This document shows, piece after piece, positions 44,701 through 53,437 of a stretch of 64,000 bases of DNA; the stretch's first letter is position 1, and the number at the start of each line of letters is the position of its first letter. Location of the stretch: NCBI GenBank assembly GCA_031555935.1, contig JAVBTX010000022.1:109080-173079 (forward strand), read 5' to 3'. Below the pieces are notes generated by a model. That model made no database searches and was not told the DNA's origin. It saw only the letters and a program-made list of their open reading frames with translations. Both the position numbers and the translations under genes were made by a program. This DNA comes from Roseburia_C sp031555935. Its GTDB lineage: Bacteria; Bacillota; Clostridia; Lachnospirales; Lachnospiraceae.

Positions 44701-46193
44701 TGGTAAAAGAAGGCTTTGACATCCCATTTGAGACTTTTCTTGGCTTTAAGGGAAATAAAGAGCCAGATATTGACCTTAACTTCTCTGGTGAATATCAGAG
44801 TAAGGCCCATAAATATACCGAGGTAATCTTTGGTGATGGCTTAACCTACCGGGCGGGTACAATTGGTACGCTAGCTGATAAAACGGCGTTTGGATATGTG
44901 AAGAAGTATTATGAGGAACATGGGATTCACAAACGCAACTGTGAAATCGACCGGATTGTTCAAGGCTGTGTCGGCATTCGCCGCACTACCGGTCAGCATC
45001 CGGGCGGAATTGTGGTGTTACCGGTGGGTGAGGAAATCTATTCCTTTACCCCGATTCAGCACCCGGCGAATGATATGACCACTGAGACGATTACGACTCA
45101 TTTTGAGTACCATTCAATTGACCATAACCTGTTAAAATTAGATATTCTCGGACACGACGATCCGACCATGATTCGTTTTCTAGAGGATTTGACAGGCATT
45201 GATGCCCAGAAGATACCGCTTGATGATAAGGCAGTTATGTCCCTGTTTAAAAATACGAGTGCATTACAGATTTCACCAGAGGATATTGGTGGCTGTGCCC
45301 TGGGTGCACTTGGAATACCGGAGTTTGGAACCGACTTTGCGATGCAGATGTTAATTGATGCCAACCCGCAGTCATTTTCCGACTTGGTCCGAATTGCTGG
45401 ACTGTCCCACGGTACTGACGTGTGGTTGGGAAATGCCCAGACCCTGATTGAAGAAGGCAAGGCAACTATTTCCACGGCCATCTGTACGCGTGATGATATT
45501 ATGACATACTTAATTAGTATGGGGATGGATAGTGAGGAATCCTTTACCATTATGGAATCGGTTCGTAAAGGAAAAGGCTTAACGGAGGAATGGGAGCGTC
45601 ATATGACGGAACATGATGTACCGGATTGGTATATCTGGTCATGTAAGAAAATCAAGTACATGTTCCCGAAGGCCCATGCGGCGGCTTACGTTATGATGGC
45701 ATGGCGAATTGCTTATTGTAAGGTGTTTTATCCATTGGCTTATTATGCGGCATTTTTTTCCGTTCGTGCCTCGGGCTTTAGCTACGAGCTGATGTGCCAG
45801 GGCAAGGATAAATTAAATTACTACATAAAGGATTATGATAAACGCAAGGATGAGCTGTCAAAAAAAGAGCAGGATACTTACCGCGATATGCGAATTGTTC
45901 AGGAGATGTATGCCAGAGGTTATGAATTCTGGCCGCTGGATGTCTATCGGGCGCAGTCGCAGCGTTTTCAGATTATTGATGGCAAGCTGATGCCATCGTT
46001 AAGCACCATTGAAGGTCTGGGCGATAAGGCAGCGGATGCGGTGGTTGAGGCGGCTAAGGATGGAAAATTTTTATCGAAGGACGATTTTAGACAGCGCACG
46101 AAGGTCAGCAAAACAGTCATTGATTTGATGGGGGATTTAGGGATTTTCGGTGATTTACCGGAATCCAACCAGTTGTCCCTGTTTGATATGTAA
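41730..46193 (+). CDS. polC: DNA polymerase III alpha subunit, PolC type
   Basis: Replicative polymerase of Firmicutes. 1487 residues: N-terminal domains, an OB fold (about 270-370), a PHP domain (HCHTKMSDMDGV) split by the DEDD proofreading exonuclease (FDIETTGFSP, HNADFDMSFIKYNC), the C-family polymerase core with catalytic EPDIDLNFS, a zinc-binding insert with paired Cys (YYCENC, CPVCGK), and the C-terminal helix-hairpin-helix region. All catalytic motifs are intact. It starts one base after ispG's stop with an SD inside ispG. Confidence 0.98.
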   Translation: MTKLFFEVFPTLKLGGEIRNLMMEAEVTKVATNRTKDLIKVYLTSARLIEKKQIHLLESEIMKQLFPNQEITVKIMEKFNLSMQYTPEKLLAVYKESILEELQAYSLLLYNLFRCARMEFDREDHLRLTMDNSIVAQNRSEELVDILGKIICERCGLKLIIEPIYEEKESSRHIQNADIQMQQQVRNIMNLAAVRKDDEEGGENPSAESPEAALAQGNVTPPGTDAVPPKASKPPEKKNNSWGGKRDFYKKSDNPDVIYGRDFEDEVIPLETIMGEMGEVAIRGKILTLESREIRNEKTIVIISVTDFTDTIVLKIFTKNESLEELLGGLKKGAFVKVKGVTTIDKFDSELTIGSIVGIKKIPDFTTTRMDSSPEKRVELHCHTKMSDMDGVSAVEDIVRRAAGWGHKAIAITDHGAIQAFPIANHVRLPEGQDIKVIYGVEAYLVDDLKDIAENSKGQTLQEDYVVFDIETTGFSPLVNKMIEIGAVKVSDGKIVERFSSFVNPQVPIPFHIENLTSIRDDMVMDAPTIEEILPKFMEFCGSCVMVAHNADFDMSFIKYNCDQIGLSYDFTIVDTVSLARLLLPNLNRFKLDTVAKAINVPLGFHHRAVEDASCTADIFVKFIEMLGERGIHTLDEINVEGHVSKQMVMKMPTHHAIILATNEIGRVNLYRLISLSHLNYYRMRPRIPKSEYLKYKEGLIIGSACEAGELYQAILQGRPEEEIVRLVNFYDYLEIQPLGNNMFMLRDEKHPVSTIEELKDINRKICKLGEAFHKIVVATCDVHFIDPEDEVYRRIILAGKGFKDADDQAPLYLRTTEEMLREFEYLGSEKAHQVVVENPNRIADMCEKVSPVRPDKCPPIIENSDQMLRDICYNKAHEMYGEELPPIVYERLERELNSIISNGYAVMYIIAQKLVWKSNEDGYLVGSRGSVGSSFVATMSGVTEVNPLSPHYYCENCHFSDFDSEEVKQYSGASGCDMPDRDCPVCGKPLVKEGFDIPFETFLGFKGNKEPDIDLNFSGEYQSKAHKYTEVIFGDGLTYRAGTIGTLADKTAFGYVKKYYEEHGIHKRNCEIDRIVQGCVGIRRTTGQHPGGIVVLPVGEEIYSFTPIQHPANDMTTETITTHFEYHSIDHNLLKLDILGHDDPTMIRFLEDLTGIDAQKIPLDDKAVMSLFKNTSALQISPEDIGGCALGALGIPEFGTDFAMQMLIDANPQSFSDLVRIAGLSHGTDVWLGNAQTLIEEGKATISTAICTRDDIMTYLISMGMDSEESFTIMESVRKGKGLTEEWERHMTEHDVPDWYIWSCKKIKYMFPKAHAAAYVMMAWRIAYCKVFYPLAYYAAFFSVRASGFSYELMCQGKDKLNYYIKDYDKRKDELSKKEQDTYRDMRIVQEMYARGYEFWPLDVYRAQSQRFQIIDGKLMPSLSTIEGLGDKAADAVVEAAKDGKFLSKDDFRQRTKVSKTVIDLMGDLGIFGDLPESNQLSLFDM

Positions 46194-46231
46194 AAGATAA
46201 CTTATCATATAATAAAGAAGGAGAAGGTCTT

Positions 46232-47524
46232 ATGAAGATACGTTTTTACAATGCTAAAATATTAAAACTGCAAGAAAACCATAAGTATGAGGTAATAACC
46301 GGAGAACTTTGGGTAAAAGGTGATTCAATCAGTTACATCGGAGATGGAACTAACATCGGAGATACTGCGGATTCCCAAATTGCCTGGGAGCGCGAGATTG
46401 ATGTCAAAGGGAATCTGTTAATGCCGGGCTTTAAAAATGCCCACACCCATACGGCAATGACTTTTTTACGTTCCTATGCCGATGATTTACCATTGCAGGA
46501 ATGGCTGTTTCAGCAAGTTTTCCCAAAGGAAGACCAGTTGACCCCAGAGGATGTTTACCATCTCGATGTGCTCGGAATTATGGAATATTTAACGAGTGGA
46601 ATTACCTCGAACTTTGATATGTATTTCTTCCCGCCGGAAAATGCCAAAGCTTCGGCTGACTGTGGTTTTCGGACGGTGCAGGTCAGTGGTCTGAATAACT
46701 TTGGCGGCAGTGTTGGACTGATGGAGGAGAACTATCACATTGTTAACGAAATGAGTGATTTAACATCCTTTATCATCGGTTTTCATGCCGAGTATACGAC
46801 CTCGGTAGAGCTGATGGAGGAGATTAAAACGTTAGCACATAAAGTAAAATCACCAGTCTTTTTGCACAATGCTGAGACGAAACGCGAAGTCGATGAGTGC
46901 ATCGAACGTCATAATTGTACGCCAACCCAGTTGATGGAGAAAATCGGCATGTATGAATACGGCGGTGGTGGTTTCCACTGTGTTTGGATGCAGGAGCCGG
47001 ATTTCGAGATAATGAAACGCCGTAACTTAACGGCGGTAACCAATCCTGCTTCGAACCTTAAGCTGGCCAGTGGAATGGCACCAGTCAAACGTTTTGTTGC
47101 CGAAGGAATTCCGGTCGCAATTGGAACAGACGGAGCGGCAAGCAATAACTGTCTTGATATGTTCCGGGAAATGTTTTTGACGGCGGCGGTTGCTAAGGTG
47201 CGGGAAAATGATGCGGAATGTGTCAGTGCGGATGAGGTTTTATATATGGCGACGGCTGGCGGTGCCCATGCAATGAATCTGCATGATTGTGACTGCCTTG
47301 CGGTTGGTAAGAAAGCCGATTTGATTATGATTGATTTACAGCAGCCAAACATGCAGCCGGAGAATAATATTGTGAAAAATATTGTCTATAGCGGCAGCAA
47401 GCAAAATGTTAAAATGACAATGGTAAATGGCAAAATATTATATGAAGACCAGAAATTTTCGATTGGTTTTGAGCCAGCAGAGATTTACCAGAAAGCAAAT
47501 GAAATTATCCGGCGGATGAAATAA
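46232..47524 (+). CDS. Amidohydrolase, MTA/SAH deaminase-like
   Basis: 430 residues, metal-dependent hydrolase of the TrzN/MtaD/SsnA group. Metal-binding His pair in FKNAHTHTAMTFLRSYADD (about 63-80), later His in LHNAETKREV and FHCVWM, and the catalytic Asp in IGTDGAASNN. The DDLPLQEWL segment is typical of 5'-methylthioadenosine/S-adenosylhomocysteine deaminases. A guanine or other cyclic-amine deaminase is possible. SD AAGGAGAAGG precedes the ATG. Confidence 0.82.
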   Translation: MKIRFYNAKILKLQENHKYEVITGELWVKGDSISYIGDGTNIGDTADSQIAWEREIDVKGNLLMPGFKNAHTHTAMTFLRSYADDLPLQEWLFQQVFPKEDQLTPEDVYHLDVLGIMEYLTSGITSNFDMYFFPPENAKASADCGFRTVQVSGLNNFGGSVGLMEENYHIVNEMSDLTSFIIGFHAEYTTSVELMEEIKTLAHKVKSPVFLHNAETKREVDECIERHNCTPTQLMEKIGMYEYGGGGFHCVWMQEPDFEIMKRRNLTAVTNPASNLKLASGMAPVKRFVAEGIPVAIGTDGAASNNCLDMFREMFLTAAVAKVRENDAECVSADEVLYMATAGGAHAMNLHDCDCLAVGKKADLIMIDLQQPNMQPENNIVKNIVYSGSKQNVKMTMVNGKILYEDQKFSIGFEPAEIYQKANEIIRRMK

Positions 47525-47544
47525 GAAGGGCATGGTTATTTAAA

Positions 47545-48294
47545 ATGAAGGTATATTTTGTGCATCATAGTTGTTTTGTAGTTGAATTAGAGACATGTTA
47601 TCTGGTGTTTGACTATTTTCGCGATGAGCGCGTGAATGGTTTTACTTTTACTGGTGTGTTGCCGGAATTTGACCAGGACAAGCAGTTATACTTTTTTGCC
47701 AGTCATAAGCATCAGGACCACTTTGATGTGGAGATTTTACGCATGGCCAAAGACTATCCCAAGGTGCACTATATTTTATCAAAGGATATTCGTTTGGGGG
47801 CAAATTATTTAAAACGAAATGACATTCCTGCTACTATCAAAAATCAGATTACCTTTGTCAGTCCAGAGGGCAAGTATAAAGTAGATGGACTGACGATTGA
47901 AACACTGCGCTCGACCGATGAGGGGGTAGCCTTCTATGTCGAAGCAGAAGGGGTTAACATTTATCATGCCGGAGATTTGCATAACTGGTATTTTGAAGGG
48001 GCTGGGGAACTGATTAATGGTAAGATGGAACGCGGCTATAAGGGGGCTTTGCGCCGGTTGGAAAGCAAGCATATTCATTTGGCATTTGTTGTCTTAGACC
48101 CACGTCTTGAAATGCATACAAACCGCGGGCTTGACTATTTTATGCAGCATATTCATGCCGACTATGTGTTCCCGATGCATCTGTGGCAGCAATACGAATT
48201 AATTTCCGGATACAAGAAATTATGTTTGAATGCGGCCTACACTGAGCGGATTATCGATGTGACCGGAGAAAATCAACTCTTTGAAATTGGTTGA
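47545..48294 (+). CDS. MBL-fold metallohydrolase
   Basis: 249 residues of the metallo-beta-lactamase fold, UlaG-like subgroup. It has N-terminal HHSCFVVELE, the metal motif SHKHQDHFD (about 54-61), HAGDLHNWYF and a C-terminal MHLWQQYEL. Substrate is unknown. Its last codons overlap the promoter of the next gene. It is preceded by the deaminase after 20 bases and is probably co-transcribed. Confidence 0.85.
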   Translation: MKVYFVHHSCFVVELETCYLVFDYFRDERVNGFTFTGVLPEFDQDKQLYFFASHKHQDHFDVEILRMAKDYPKVHYILSKDIRLGANYLKRNDIPATIKNQITFVSPEGKYKVDGLTIETLRSTDEGVAFYVEAEGVNIYHAGDLHNWYFEGAGELINGKMERGYKGALRRLESKHIHLAFVVLDPRLEMHTNRGLDYFMQHIHADYVFPMHLWQQYELISGYKKLCLNAAYTERIIDVTGENQLFEIG

Positions 48295-48319
48295 AAAAAT
48301 CAAATAATTGGGATATAAT
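48291..48319 (+). promoter_or_regulatory. Sigma-A promoter for the small membrane protein and alaS
   Basis: TTGAAA (48291-48296), a 17-base spacer and a perfect TATAAT (48314-48319). The -35 overlaps the stop codon of the MBL gene. Confidence 0.8.
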
Positions 48320-48340
48320 AGCGAAAGGAATGCAAAGCCT

Positions 48341-48369
48341 AATTTGCGGGCAGAAGGTGTCCGCGAATT
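48341..48369 (+). promoter_or_regulatory. 12-bp stem-loop in the alaS-operon leader
   Basis: AATTTGCGGGCA (48341-48352) pairs with TGTCCGCGAATT (48358-48369), including two G-U pairs, around the loop GAAGG. It ends about 24 bases before the start codon of the small gene. There is no T-box sequence and no T-run. Confidence 0.6.
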
Positions 48370-48392
48370 ACGCTCTAAAAGGAGGGAAATTT

Positions 48393-48548
48393 ATGGTCGC
48401 ATTTGGCTTGAGTTTTTTGAAATATTTTGTAATACTTGTTATTTTGGCGGGACTGTCAGTGGCGGGAATCTTTTTGGGTAAGTTTCTCAGAGACCGTAAG
48501 GATACCAAAGAGTTGAGAGAAGCCGATAAAAAACAGAACGAGAATTAG
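48393..48548 (+). CDS. Small single-pass membrane protein upstream of alaS
   Basis: 51 residues from ATG 48393 with an excellent SD (AAAGGAGGG). One membrane helix (about 10-30, YFVILVILAGLSVAGIFLGK) is followed by a charged cytoplasmic tail (RDRKDTKELREADKKQNEN). Not recognised; the tail may reach a cytoplasmic partner. It has its own promoter and leader hairpin and sits 18 bases before alaS. An in-frame ATG-less extension to 48291 is not likely because it would cover the promoter. Confidence 0.72.
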   Translation: MVAFGLSFLKYFVILVILAGLSVAGIFLGKFLRDRKDTKELREADKKQNEN

Positions 48549-48566
48549 ATTTTGGAGGAATACATT

Positions 48567-51227
48567 GTGAGTAATAATGGTGTAAATGATTTAAGAAGGA
48601 AGTATTTGGAATATTTTGAAAGCAAGGAGCATCTCGCATTAAAAAGCTTTTCATTAGTTCCACATAATGACAAAAGCTTATTATTAATTAATGCTGGAAT
48701 GGCACCGCTAAAGCCATATTTTACCGGTCAGGAGATACCACCACGGAATCGGATGACGACTTGTCAGAAGTGTATTCGGACTGGTGATATTGAAAATGTC
48801 GGCAAGACTGCCAGACATTTAACCTTTTTTGAAATGCTGGGAAATTTCTCATTTGGTGATTATTTTAAAGAAGAAGCCATCGCTTGGTCTTGGGAATTTT
48901 TGACCAAGGTACTAGGTTTGCCAGAGGAGCGACTCTATCCATCGATTTACGGTGAAGATGAGGAAGCATTTGAAATCTGGAATAAACAGGTAGGAATTCC
49001 AGCCGATAAAATCACTCGTTTTTATCGTGATCCCGAAACTGGTGAGTGTGATAATTTCTGGGAGCATGGCGCAGGACCTTGCGGACCTTGTTCGGAAATC
49101 TACTATGACCGCGGTGAAAAATACGGCTGTGGCAGTCCAGACTGTAAAGTCGGCTGTGAATGCGACCGTTTTATGGAAGTATGGAACAATGTATTTACAC
49201 AGTTTAATGGTGATGGTAAGGGTAACTACGAAGAATTGGAAAATAAAAATATTGATACCGGAATGGGCCTGGAGCGTCTCGCCGTGGTCATGCAGGATGT
49301 CGATTCTGTCTTTGATATTGATACGATGAAGGCGATTCGCGATAAAATCTGTGAACTGTCTGGCAAGAGCTATCAGCAGGATAATGGCAATGATGTATCG
49401 ATTCGTTTGATTACAGACCATATTCGTTCCTCAACCTTTTTAATTTCGGATGGTGTAATGCCAACCAATGAGGGCCGCGGTTATGTTCTCCGTCGTCTGA
49501 TTCGCCGGGCGGCAAGACATGGTCGTCTGCTTGGTATCAAAGGACTGTTTTTAGCCAAATTAAGTGAGACTGTAATTGCCGAAAGTGGGGATGGTTATCC
49601 GGAATTAAATGAGAAGAAAGAATTTATCTTCAAGGTGCTGTCACAGGAAGAAGAAAAGTTTAACAAGACAATTGACCAGGGCTTAGAGATTTTGGCACAG
49701 ATGCAGGCTGAATTAGAAGCTGCTGGCAAAACTGAGTTAGCCGGCGCAGATGCTTTTAAACTATATGATACTTATGGCTTCCCACTTGATTTGACGTTGG
49801 AAATCTTGGTTGAAAAAGGATTTACGATTGACGAAGTAGGATTTAAGGCAGCGATGGAGGAACAGCGTAACAAGGCAAGAAGCGCCAGAAAAGTAACGAA
49901 TTACATGGGTGCGGATGCAACCGTATATGAGTCAATTGACCCAGCGGTGACGACCACTTTTGTCGGTTATGAGAATTTGACCCATAACTCAAAAATCACC
50001 GTTATGACGACCGAAACAGAGCTTGTGGAAGCACTCTCAGACGGTGAAATTGGTACAATTTTTGTCGAGCAGACTCCATTCTATGCAACGATGGGTGGAC
50101 AGACGGCCGACACTGGTGTGATTCGAAGCGCCGATGGCACGTTTGAGTTTATTGTCGAAGATACCGTCAAAATGTTAGGCGGTAAAGTCGGACATATTGG
50201 TAAAGTATCACATGGCATGATTAAAACTGGTGATACGGTCGAGCTGGCAGTTGATGCGAAAAAACGTCAGACCATCGGTAAGAACCACAGTGCAACACAC
50301 TTGCTGCAAAAAGCGTTGCGAGAAGTATTAGGCAGTCATGTGGAACAGGCTGGTTCCGATGTCAATGCAGAGCGTCTGCGTTTTGACTTTTCACATTTTT
50401 CAGCAATGACAAATGAAGAGATTGCGCGGGTCGAAGCAATTGTAAATGAGAAAATCAGTCAGGCCATTCCGGTTGTAACGAAGGAAATGACTTTGGATGA
50501 AGCAAAACAAAGTGGTGCAATGGCGCTGTTTGGAGAAAAATATGGTGAAACTGTACGCGTTGTCAGCATTGATGATTTCTCCGTTGAGCTCTGCGGTGGA
50601 ACTCATATTGACAATACCGCCAGCATTACCGCGTTTAAGATTGTGTCAGAGACTGGAGTAGCCGCTGGGGTACGAAGAATTGAAGCACTGACTGCGGGCG
50701 CAGTATTTGAATATTATGATAAAATCGAAGCGGCATTACTAGCGGCGGCAAAGACCGTTAAGGCAACACCTGCAAATCTGGTGGAACGTCTCGAACATCT
50801 AATGGCAGAGATGAAGACGTTACAGAGTGAGAATGAATCCTTAAAGAGCAGAGCGGCAAAGGATGCGCTAGGTGACGTTATGGATCAGGTCATCGAAGTA
50901 AAAGGAATGAAGCTACTGGCATCCTCCGTTGACGGTGTGGACATGAATGGCTTAAGAGATTTAGGTGACCAATTGAAAGAAAAGATTGGCAGTGGCGTAG
51001 TTGTACTCGCATCTTCTGATGAAGGAAAGGTCAACCTGATTGCAATGGTAACCGAGGACGCAATGAGTAAGGGCGCACATGCGGGCAACTTAATCAAAGG
51101 AATTGCCGGTAAGGTTGGCGGCGGCGGCGGCGGTCGTCCGAATATGGCTCAGGCGGGGGGCAAAAACCCGGCTGGAATCCCAGATGCATTAGCTGAAGCG
51201 AAGGCTGTCTTGGAAGCGCAAATTTAG
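48567..51227 (+). CDS. alaS: Alanyl-tRNA synthetase
   Basis: 886 residues from GTG 48567 (GGAGG SD 8 bases before). It has the class II aminoacylation domain (INAGMAPLKPYFTG, TCQKCIRTGDIENVGKTARH), the tRNA-binding region, the editing domain with metal ligands HSATHLLQ and CGGTH, and the C-terminal DHHA1 domain ending VGGGGGGRPNMAQAGG. It is complete. A TTG at 48552 is in frame but overlaps the SD. Confidence 0.97.
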   Translation: MSNNGVNDLRRKYLEYFESKEHLALKSFSLVPHNDKSLLLINAGMAPLKPYFTGQEIPPRNRMTTCQKCIRTGDIENVGKTARHLTFFEMLGNFSFGDYFKEEAIAWSWEFLTKVLGLPEERLYPSIYGEDEEAFEIWNKQVGIPADKITRFYRDPETGECDNFWEHGAGPCGPCSEIYYDRGEKYGCGSPDCKVGCECDRFMEVWNNVFTQFNGDGKGNYEELENKNIDTGMGLERLAVVMQDVDSVFDIDTMKAIRDKICELSGKSYQQDNGNDVSIRLITDHIRSSTFLISDGVMPTNEGRGYVLRRLIRRAARHGRLLGIKGLFLAKLSETVIAESGDGYPELNEKKEFIFKVLSQEEEKFNKTIDQGLEILAQMQAELEAAGKTELAGADAFKLYDTYGFPLDLTLEILVEKGFTIDEVGFKAAMEEQRNKARSARKVTNYMGADATVYESIDPAVTTTFVGYENLTHNSKITVMTTETELVEALSDGEIGTIFVEQTPFYATMGGQTADTGVIRSADGTFEFIVEDTVKMLGGKVGHIGKVSHGMIKTGDTVELAVDAKKRQTIGKNHSATHLLQKALREVLGSHVEQAGSDVNAERLRFDFSHFSAMTNEEIARVEAIVNEKISQAIPVVTKEMTLDEAKQSGAMALFGEKYGETVRVVSIDDFSVELCGGTHIDNTASITAFKIVSETGVAAGVRRIEALTAGAVFEYYDKIEAALLAAAKTVKATPANLVERLEHLMAEMKTLQSENESLKSRAAKDALGDVMDQVIEVKGMKLLASSVDGVDMNGLRDLGDQLKEKIGSGVVVLASSDEGKVNLIAMVTEDAMSKGAHAGNLIKGIAGKVGGGGGGRPNMAQAGGKNPAGIPDALAEAKAVLEAQI

Positions 51228-51260
51228 TAAAAAAGAAAATGAGTAAATACTTTTTAGTAA

Positions 51261-51289
51261 TTGCATATTAGTATTTATGGTGATATAAT
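51261..51289 (+). promoter_or_regulatory. Promoter for the chemoreceptor at 51404
   Basis: TTGCAT (51261-51266), a 17-base spacer, TATAAT (51284-51289). The same TTGCAT -35 is used before rpsB and prfC. Confidence 0.75.
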
Positions 51290-51307
51290 CACATCATACG
51301 GATGGGG

Positions 51308-51338
51308 AAAAAGCTACGACATAAGAGCGTGGTTTTTT
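51308..51338 (+). terminator. Terminator-like hairpin in the chemoreceptor leader
   Basis: AAAAAGCTACG (51308-51318) pairs with GCGTGGTTTTT (51327-51337) over an 8-base loop; the 3' arm is a T-run. It lies between the promoter and the SD, so it could be an attenuator. It could instead end alaS transcripts. Confidence 0.6.
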
Positions 51339-51403
51339 CTCTATTTTTATTTAAGAAAAAACTCCATAATGCTTAAGGAGATGACGAAAAGCGAGGATTT
51401 GTG

Positions 51404-53062
51404 ATGCAGAAGAAGAGAAGTATACTGATTCAAATTGTAGGAACGTTAATTGTCGTATTGGCGGGTGCTTTTTTCATTATTGCTTTAAATGTACAGGGAA
51501 TTATGCGTAACGAATTGCTAGAACAGTATCGACAGAGCGGAAAACAGATGCTAGATGCCTATTCCGGAGGTTTTACGCTGGATGGTGCTGAGCAGTTAAT
51601 TGCTCGAATGGCCAAAGAGCATCCAGATTTTGAGTACATACTTTACCTAAACACCGATGCCACGGTTGTTTACAGTGATGACCCAAATGAAATTGGCGAA
51701 GTGGAAACCGATGAGGGCAGTCTTGCCGGTTCACAGCAGGGAATCGAATACAGTGGCTATTACGAGGATGAAGAAACAGGTCTATGCCTTGATGTTTTAG
51801 AGCCAGTTTTTGCGGAAGATGGAACTTTGGTTGGAGCAATTGACATTGGCATACCAATTGAGGTCAAGGACTTAAATACGGTCATTTCGGCCTCATTGAA
51901 ATCGGTTAATCTGTTGTTTGTATTGTCACTGGTTATCGTCTGTGCATTGATTATTGCGGTAGTTATTTTGTTGGTGATTAAACCATTGCAGGTAATCAAT
52001 CATAAAATCAGTCAAATTGCTGATTATGATTTACATTGGGATGAGTCGGAACTATCATATCGTTACCTAAAGCGAAGCGATGAGTTAGGACAGTTGGCAA
52101 AGGCTTTGTACTCGATGCGGGAAAATCTGTCGCTGCTTGTTGGTAAACTGAGTCAGACGGCTGCTACGGTCGGTGAAAGCTCAGATGAACTGGCTGAGGC
52201 TTTTAAGCGCTCAATGGAGAGTGAAACAGAATTAAGTAAAATGGTTGAGGAAGTGGCAAATGGTGCTACGAATCAAGCTCAGGAAACCACCAATGGAGCA
52301 ATGAGTGTAAGCAATCTAGGCGATATGATAAAAGGAAGCCGTCAGGAAGCGGAAAAGGTAAATGGTTATATTTCCGAGGCAATGGATGCGAAAACAACAG
52401 GAATGGTAATTCTTGATGAGCTCATCCAAAAGACGGAGGAGAACAACAGTGGAACAAAGAAGGTTCAAGAGATGATATTACGAACCAACGAACAAGCTGA
52501 GAAAATTTCTCATGCCAGTCAGATGATTCGTGAAATTGCAGACCAGACCAATTTGCTTGCCTTAAATGCTGCGATTGAATCAGCCAGAGCCGGAGAGGCA
52601 GGCCGCGGATTTGCCGTGGTATCAGAAGAAATCCGAAAGCTAGCGGAGGAAACCAATGATTTTACTAAAGATATAGAAGTGGTGGTGGGACAACTGGTGC
52701 AGGTTATGACTCAAACGGTTGAGACAGTTGGGATTATGAGCAAGACCTCATCTGGACAAGCAGAGACAGTGACCGACGTTAGAACGCGCTTTGAAGATAT
52801 TGCCAATGTTTTAGAACAGGTTGAGAATGCTTTTGGGGTACTATATAAATCAACAGAATCAATGGGCGAGGAAAAAGATGAGATGGTTCGCATGGTTGAA
52901 AATCTTTCTGCTCTTTCTGAGGAAAATGCCGCTAGCATGGAGGAAGCATCCGCATCCGTAGAGACTCAGCATCGGATTCTCGAGCAAATCGCAGAGGCGA
53001 GTGAGGGACTTACCGCAATGGCCGCAGAGCTGCGAAAAGAAGTTAATAAATTTCATATATAA
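51404..53062 (+). CDS. Methyl-accepting chemotaxis protein, classic transmembrane type
   Basis: 552 residues: membrane helix (about 11-33), an extracellular single-Cache-like domain (about 35-165, with YILYLNTDATVVYSD and VGAIDIGIPIEV), a second membrane helix (about 172-195), HAMP (about 196-245), then the signalling coiled coil with tip NLLALNAAIESARAGEAGRG near 385 and FAVVSEEIRKLAEET after it. ATG 51404 follows a GTG at 51401; GAGGAT serves as SD. It should couple through CheW/CheA encoded at 11987-14551. Confidence 0.93.
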   Translation: MQKKRSILIQIVGTLIVVLAGAFFIIALNVQGIMRNELLEQYRQSGKQMLDAYSGGFTLDGAEQLIARMAKEHPDFEYILYLNTDATVVYSDDPNEIGEVETDEGSLAGSQQGIEYSGYYEDEETGLCLDVLEPVFAEDGTLVGAIDIGIPIEVKDLNTVISASLKSVNLLFVLSLVIVCALIIAVVILLVIKPLQVINHKISQIADYDLHWDESELSYRYLKRSDELGQLAKALYSMRENLSLLVGKLSQTAATVGESSDELAEAFKRSMESETELSKMVEEVANGATNQAQETTNGAMSVSNLGDMIKGSRQEAEKVNGYISEAMDAKTTGMVILDELIQKTEENNSGTKKVQEMILRTNEQAEKISHASQMIREIADQTNLLALNAAIESARAGEAGRGFAVVSEEIRKLAEETNDFTKDIEVVVGQLVQVMTQTVETVGIMSKTSSGQAETVTDVRTRFEDIANVLEQVENAFGVLYKSTESMGEEKDEMVRMVENLSALSEENAASMEEASASVETQHRILEQIAEASEGLTAMAAELRKEVNKFHI

Positions 53063-53069
53063 AAAATGG

Positions 53070-53097
53070 TTGACGAATGGAAAAATTATGCTATAAT
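53070..53097 (+). promoter_or_regulatory. Promoter for rpsU
   Basis: TTGACG (53070-53075), a 16-base spacer and TATAAT (53092-53097). The transcript has a leader of about 70 bases ending in the SD GGAGGGAGG. Confidence 0.78.
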
Positions 53098-53176
53098 AAT
53101 TGATAGTGCAATAAAATATGACCCAAACAGTTGAATATGCACAATAAGCAACTGGAGGGAGGTTAGGTGTGAAACT

Positions 53177-53353
53177 ATGTCAAATGTAATCGTAAAAGAG
53201 AACGAGACGTTAGATAGCGCTTTACGCAGATTCAAAAGAAACTGTGCCAAAGCAGGTATCCAGCAGGAAATCCGTAAGAGAGAGCATTACGAAAAACCTA
53301 GTGTTAAGCGTAAGAAAAAATCGGAAGCTGCAAGAAAACGTAAGTACAACTAA
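53177..53353 (+). CDS. rpsU: 30S ribosomal protein S21
   Basis: 58 residues, beginning MSNVIVKENETLDSALRRFK and ending with the Lys/Arg-rich tail KKKSEAARKRKYN, the standard S21 pattern. The SD GGAGGGAGG lies about 12-20 bases upstream. S21 is normally a single small gene of this size; this one is complete and is followed at once by a terminator. Confidence 0.96.
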   Translation: MSNVIVKENETLDSALRRFKRNCAKAGIQQEIRKREHYEKPSVKRKKKSEAARKRKYN

Positions 53354-53360
53354 AACTCAG

Positions 53361-53392
53361 AAGAGAATCTGCGAAGCAGGTTCTCTTTTTTT
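53361..53392 (+). terminator. Intrinsic terminator of rpsU
   Basis: AGAGAATCTGC (53362-53372) pairs with GCAGGTTCTCT (53376-53386) around GAA and runs into seven T. Its 3' arm also forms the left end of the large palindrome listed next. Confidence 0.9.
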
Positions 53393-53437
53393 GCAATGTT
53401 TCCAGCGAGCTGGAAGCACTGCAAAAAAAGAGAACCT
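53378..53437. repeat. Large 29-bp-arm palindrome downstream of rpsU
   Basis: Left arm 53378-53406 (from AGGTTCTCTTTTTTTGC to TTTCCAGC) is the reverse complement of the right arm 53409-53437 with two mismatches, leaving only GA at the centre. The left arm includes the 3' half and T-run of the rpsU terminator, so the two hairpins exclude each other. It looks like an inverted duplication of the terminator region or the end of a repeat element. Confidence 0.85.

Noticed and set aside
48320..48392. T-box riboswitch before alaS
   Set aside because: The leader is only about 75 bases, lacks a recognisable T-box sequence and a terminator; only a simple stem-loop is seen.
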